From the NCBI GenBank assembly GCA_025331435.1, contig JAIWNI010000025.1, forward strand, positions 62,001 to 126,000: 64,000 nucleotides of DNA. Direction: 5' to 3'. Shown piece by piece: positions 62,754 through 64,000 of the stretch. The notes under the pieces were generated by a model. It saw only the letters and a list, made by a program, of their open reading frames with translations, had not been told where the DNA came from and ran no database searches. The stretch is from Choanephora cucurbitarum. Its lineage: Eukaryota > Mucoromycota > Mucoromycetes > Mucorales > Choanephoraceae. The stretch's first letter is position 1. Every line of letters begins with the position of its first letter. The translations under genes and the position numbers were made by a program.

Positions 62754-64000
62754 GAATCTACCTCATACAGTAGCACCGACACCTATAATACATTCTCTCT
62801 TTATTAATTTATTCCCAAAACAATCTTGTCTTTTATATTTCATTCGATCTCAAAAAACCTGTACAGACTGTTAGTAACAGAATCTATGCTAATCATTTGT
62901 TTCTCCGTTTGTATTTCAAAAAGATATCGCTTAAAAGTAAATTTCTTGATTTATAATGAAGACTTGAGAACACACTCTAATCAATTGGCTTGAATGCAAT
63001 TTGGGATCCTTCTATCAAAAGCAAAATGCCATCTTATGGTGTATAAAGATTTAAACCTTTTAATAACTGGAGTTCTTTTTGGACAAATATGTGTTAGTCG
63101 AGTGTAGGCGAACTTCGAAACCCAGATCAATTGCCCATTTCTACGCTCTTGTACTTATGACAGGTTTAAAGCTTGATCTGAGAAAATCCTAAACTCAGAC
63201 AATGAGTCTTAAAAGCAGAACAATAGTGGTTTATGTGATGCAAACAAGTATCGTATAATCTGATGCTAAATCAAGTAGCAACAGTTCTTGGCTACTGTTA
63301 GCAAAGACTCTTCTCTTCATCGGAGGCCATGGTTTTGTTCAAATCTAGCTTTTTCTTACCATCTTCGTGTTATATCTGGGACCTGAAGATTGATGACCAA
63401 AGGAGCTACAAGCTTATCTCCGCTTATGTTGACAATTCGTTAGTTGCTAGTAGAAGAGCGTATCTAGGTCGGCTCAACTGGCATTGCGACATCATGTTCG
63501 TATGGAATAGTTGGCAACATTAATTCGGTAAACAGTTCAGTCAATGAGTTCTTGACACTTTTTAGTTTATGAGACTTACTTGGCTGATTCGCACGAATTA
63601 TCTTCTGTTTTTTCATAGTGCTGTGTGAGGTTTACAAAACTAACCTGCTCTTGGGTAGCATAAAAAGAAATTATGGAATGTAAGCAGGCAATCTCGTCAC
63701 TGCTGTATATTAGAATATTTTGTCAATAACTTGGGTTTCGAATCAGCGCACCTTCTATTTTTCCTAATTTAAACCACAACAAAGAAAATTCTTTCAAAAT
63801 CAAACATGATTCTTTCAGTATTATTGTTATGAATGTTTATTGCAAATACAATTCAATATTTACAAATAAAGAGAAAAAAAATTTGAAGTTGATAATGAGG
63901 GTATAAATATATGCGTATTCATAACAATATTAATTAATTATCGGTTATAGAATGACAGTTGTTTTAACATGCATGATCAGCATGCAAGGCATTTGTTAGG
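62754..64000. other. Terminal 1.25-kb region
   Basis: The 3' flank of coronin and unknown sequence to the window edge. A 64-codon ORF at 63329-63523 (+) has no recognised domain. A GGGTTTCGAATC string near 63731 was checked for a tRNA T-loop but no acceptor or anticodon stem pairs with it. Confidence 0.4.

Noticed and set aside
63715..63745. T-loop-like string GGGTTTCGAATC
   Set aside because: Flanking bases do not pair as a T stem and no 5' acceptor partner is found upstream.

Overview
This window looks like nuclear DNA of a filamentous fungus, most likely a Mucoromycota (Mucorales-type) genome. The evidence is AT-rich, homopolymer-rich intergenic DNA; protein-coding genes cut by many short GT-AG introns (mostly 51-86 bp) with CTRAY-like branch sites; and eukaryotic gene content. 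That content includes a PAN2 deadenylase, an Esa1-type MYST acetyltransferase, a heat shock factor, a fused NADH-glutamate synthase, SPT6, a multidomain Ras exchange factor, IPK1, a vacuolar pepsin and coronin. I saw no rRNA, convincing tRNA, transposon, CRISPR array or viral gene. All gene models were rebuilt by reading splice sites by eye and checking that reading phase is kept across each junction.

Layout. 1-5064 (+): 3' end of PAN2, ESA1-like acetyltransferase, a two-finger C2H2 protein. 5065-8302: long AT-rich gap. 8303-10623 (+): HSF. 10624-14662: about 4 kb gap ending in a cluster of GATA motifs. 14663-21057 (+): GLT1 glutamate synthase. 22346-26883 (+): SPT6, convergent with a MEMO1-like gene (27034-28337, -). 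28513-30031 (-): Dal5/Tna1-like MFS permease. 31083-32753 (-): CK1-group kinase. 34851-35772 (+): unknown coiled-coil protein. 37192-38441 (+): UPF0014/FetB/ALS3-type permease. 39094-39635 (-): bZIP factor, divergent from an unknown basic protein (40286-40945, +). 41065-44154 (-): SH3-WW-RasGEF. 44785-46525 (-): GAD/CSAD-type decarboxylase. 46657-47923 (-): IPK1. 49545-52140 (+): SulP sulfate permease. 52886-53412 (+): small secreted, probably GPI-anchored protein. 53840-55236 (-): vacuolar aspartic protease. 55590-56294 (-): ribosomal protein eL6. 57118-57900: coding-like but unresolved. 57893-58459 (-): small unknown spliced gene. 58817-59122 (+): Gon7-like KEOPS subunit. 60510-62753 (+): coronin with a 20-unit pentapeptide repeat tail.

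There is no operon or biosynthetic cluster; this is ordinary fungal housekeeping and regulatory content. Loose links by function are transcription and chromatin (ESA1, SPT6, HSF, bZIP, C2H2), nitrogen and glutamate metabolism (GLT1, GAD-like, Dal5-like permease) and signalling (RasGEF, CK1-like, IPK1). I found no clearly novel system. The most unusual items are the coronin repeat tail, a frame-preserving 60-bp intron inside the HSF DNA-binding domain, a 33-nt micro-exon in the RasGEF, the FetB-type permease, and several small unrecognised spliced genes.
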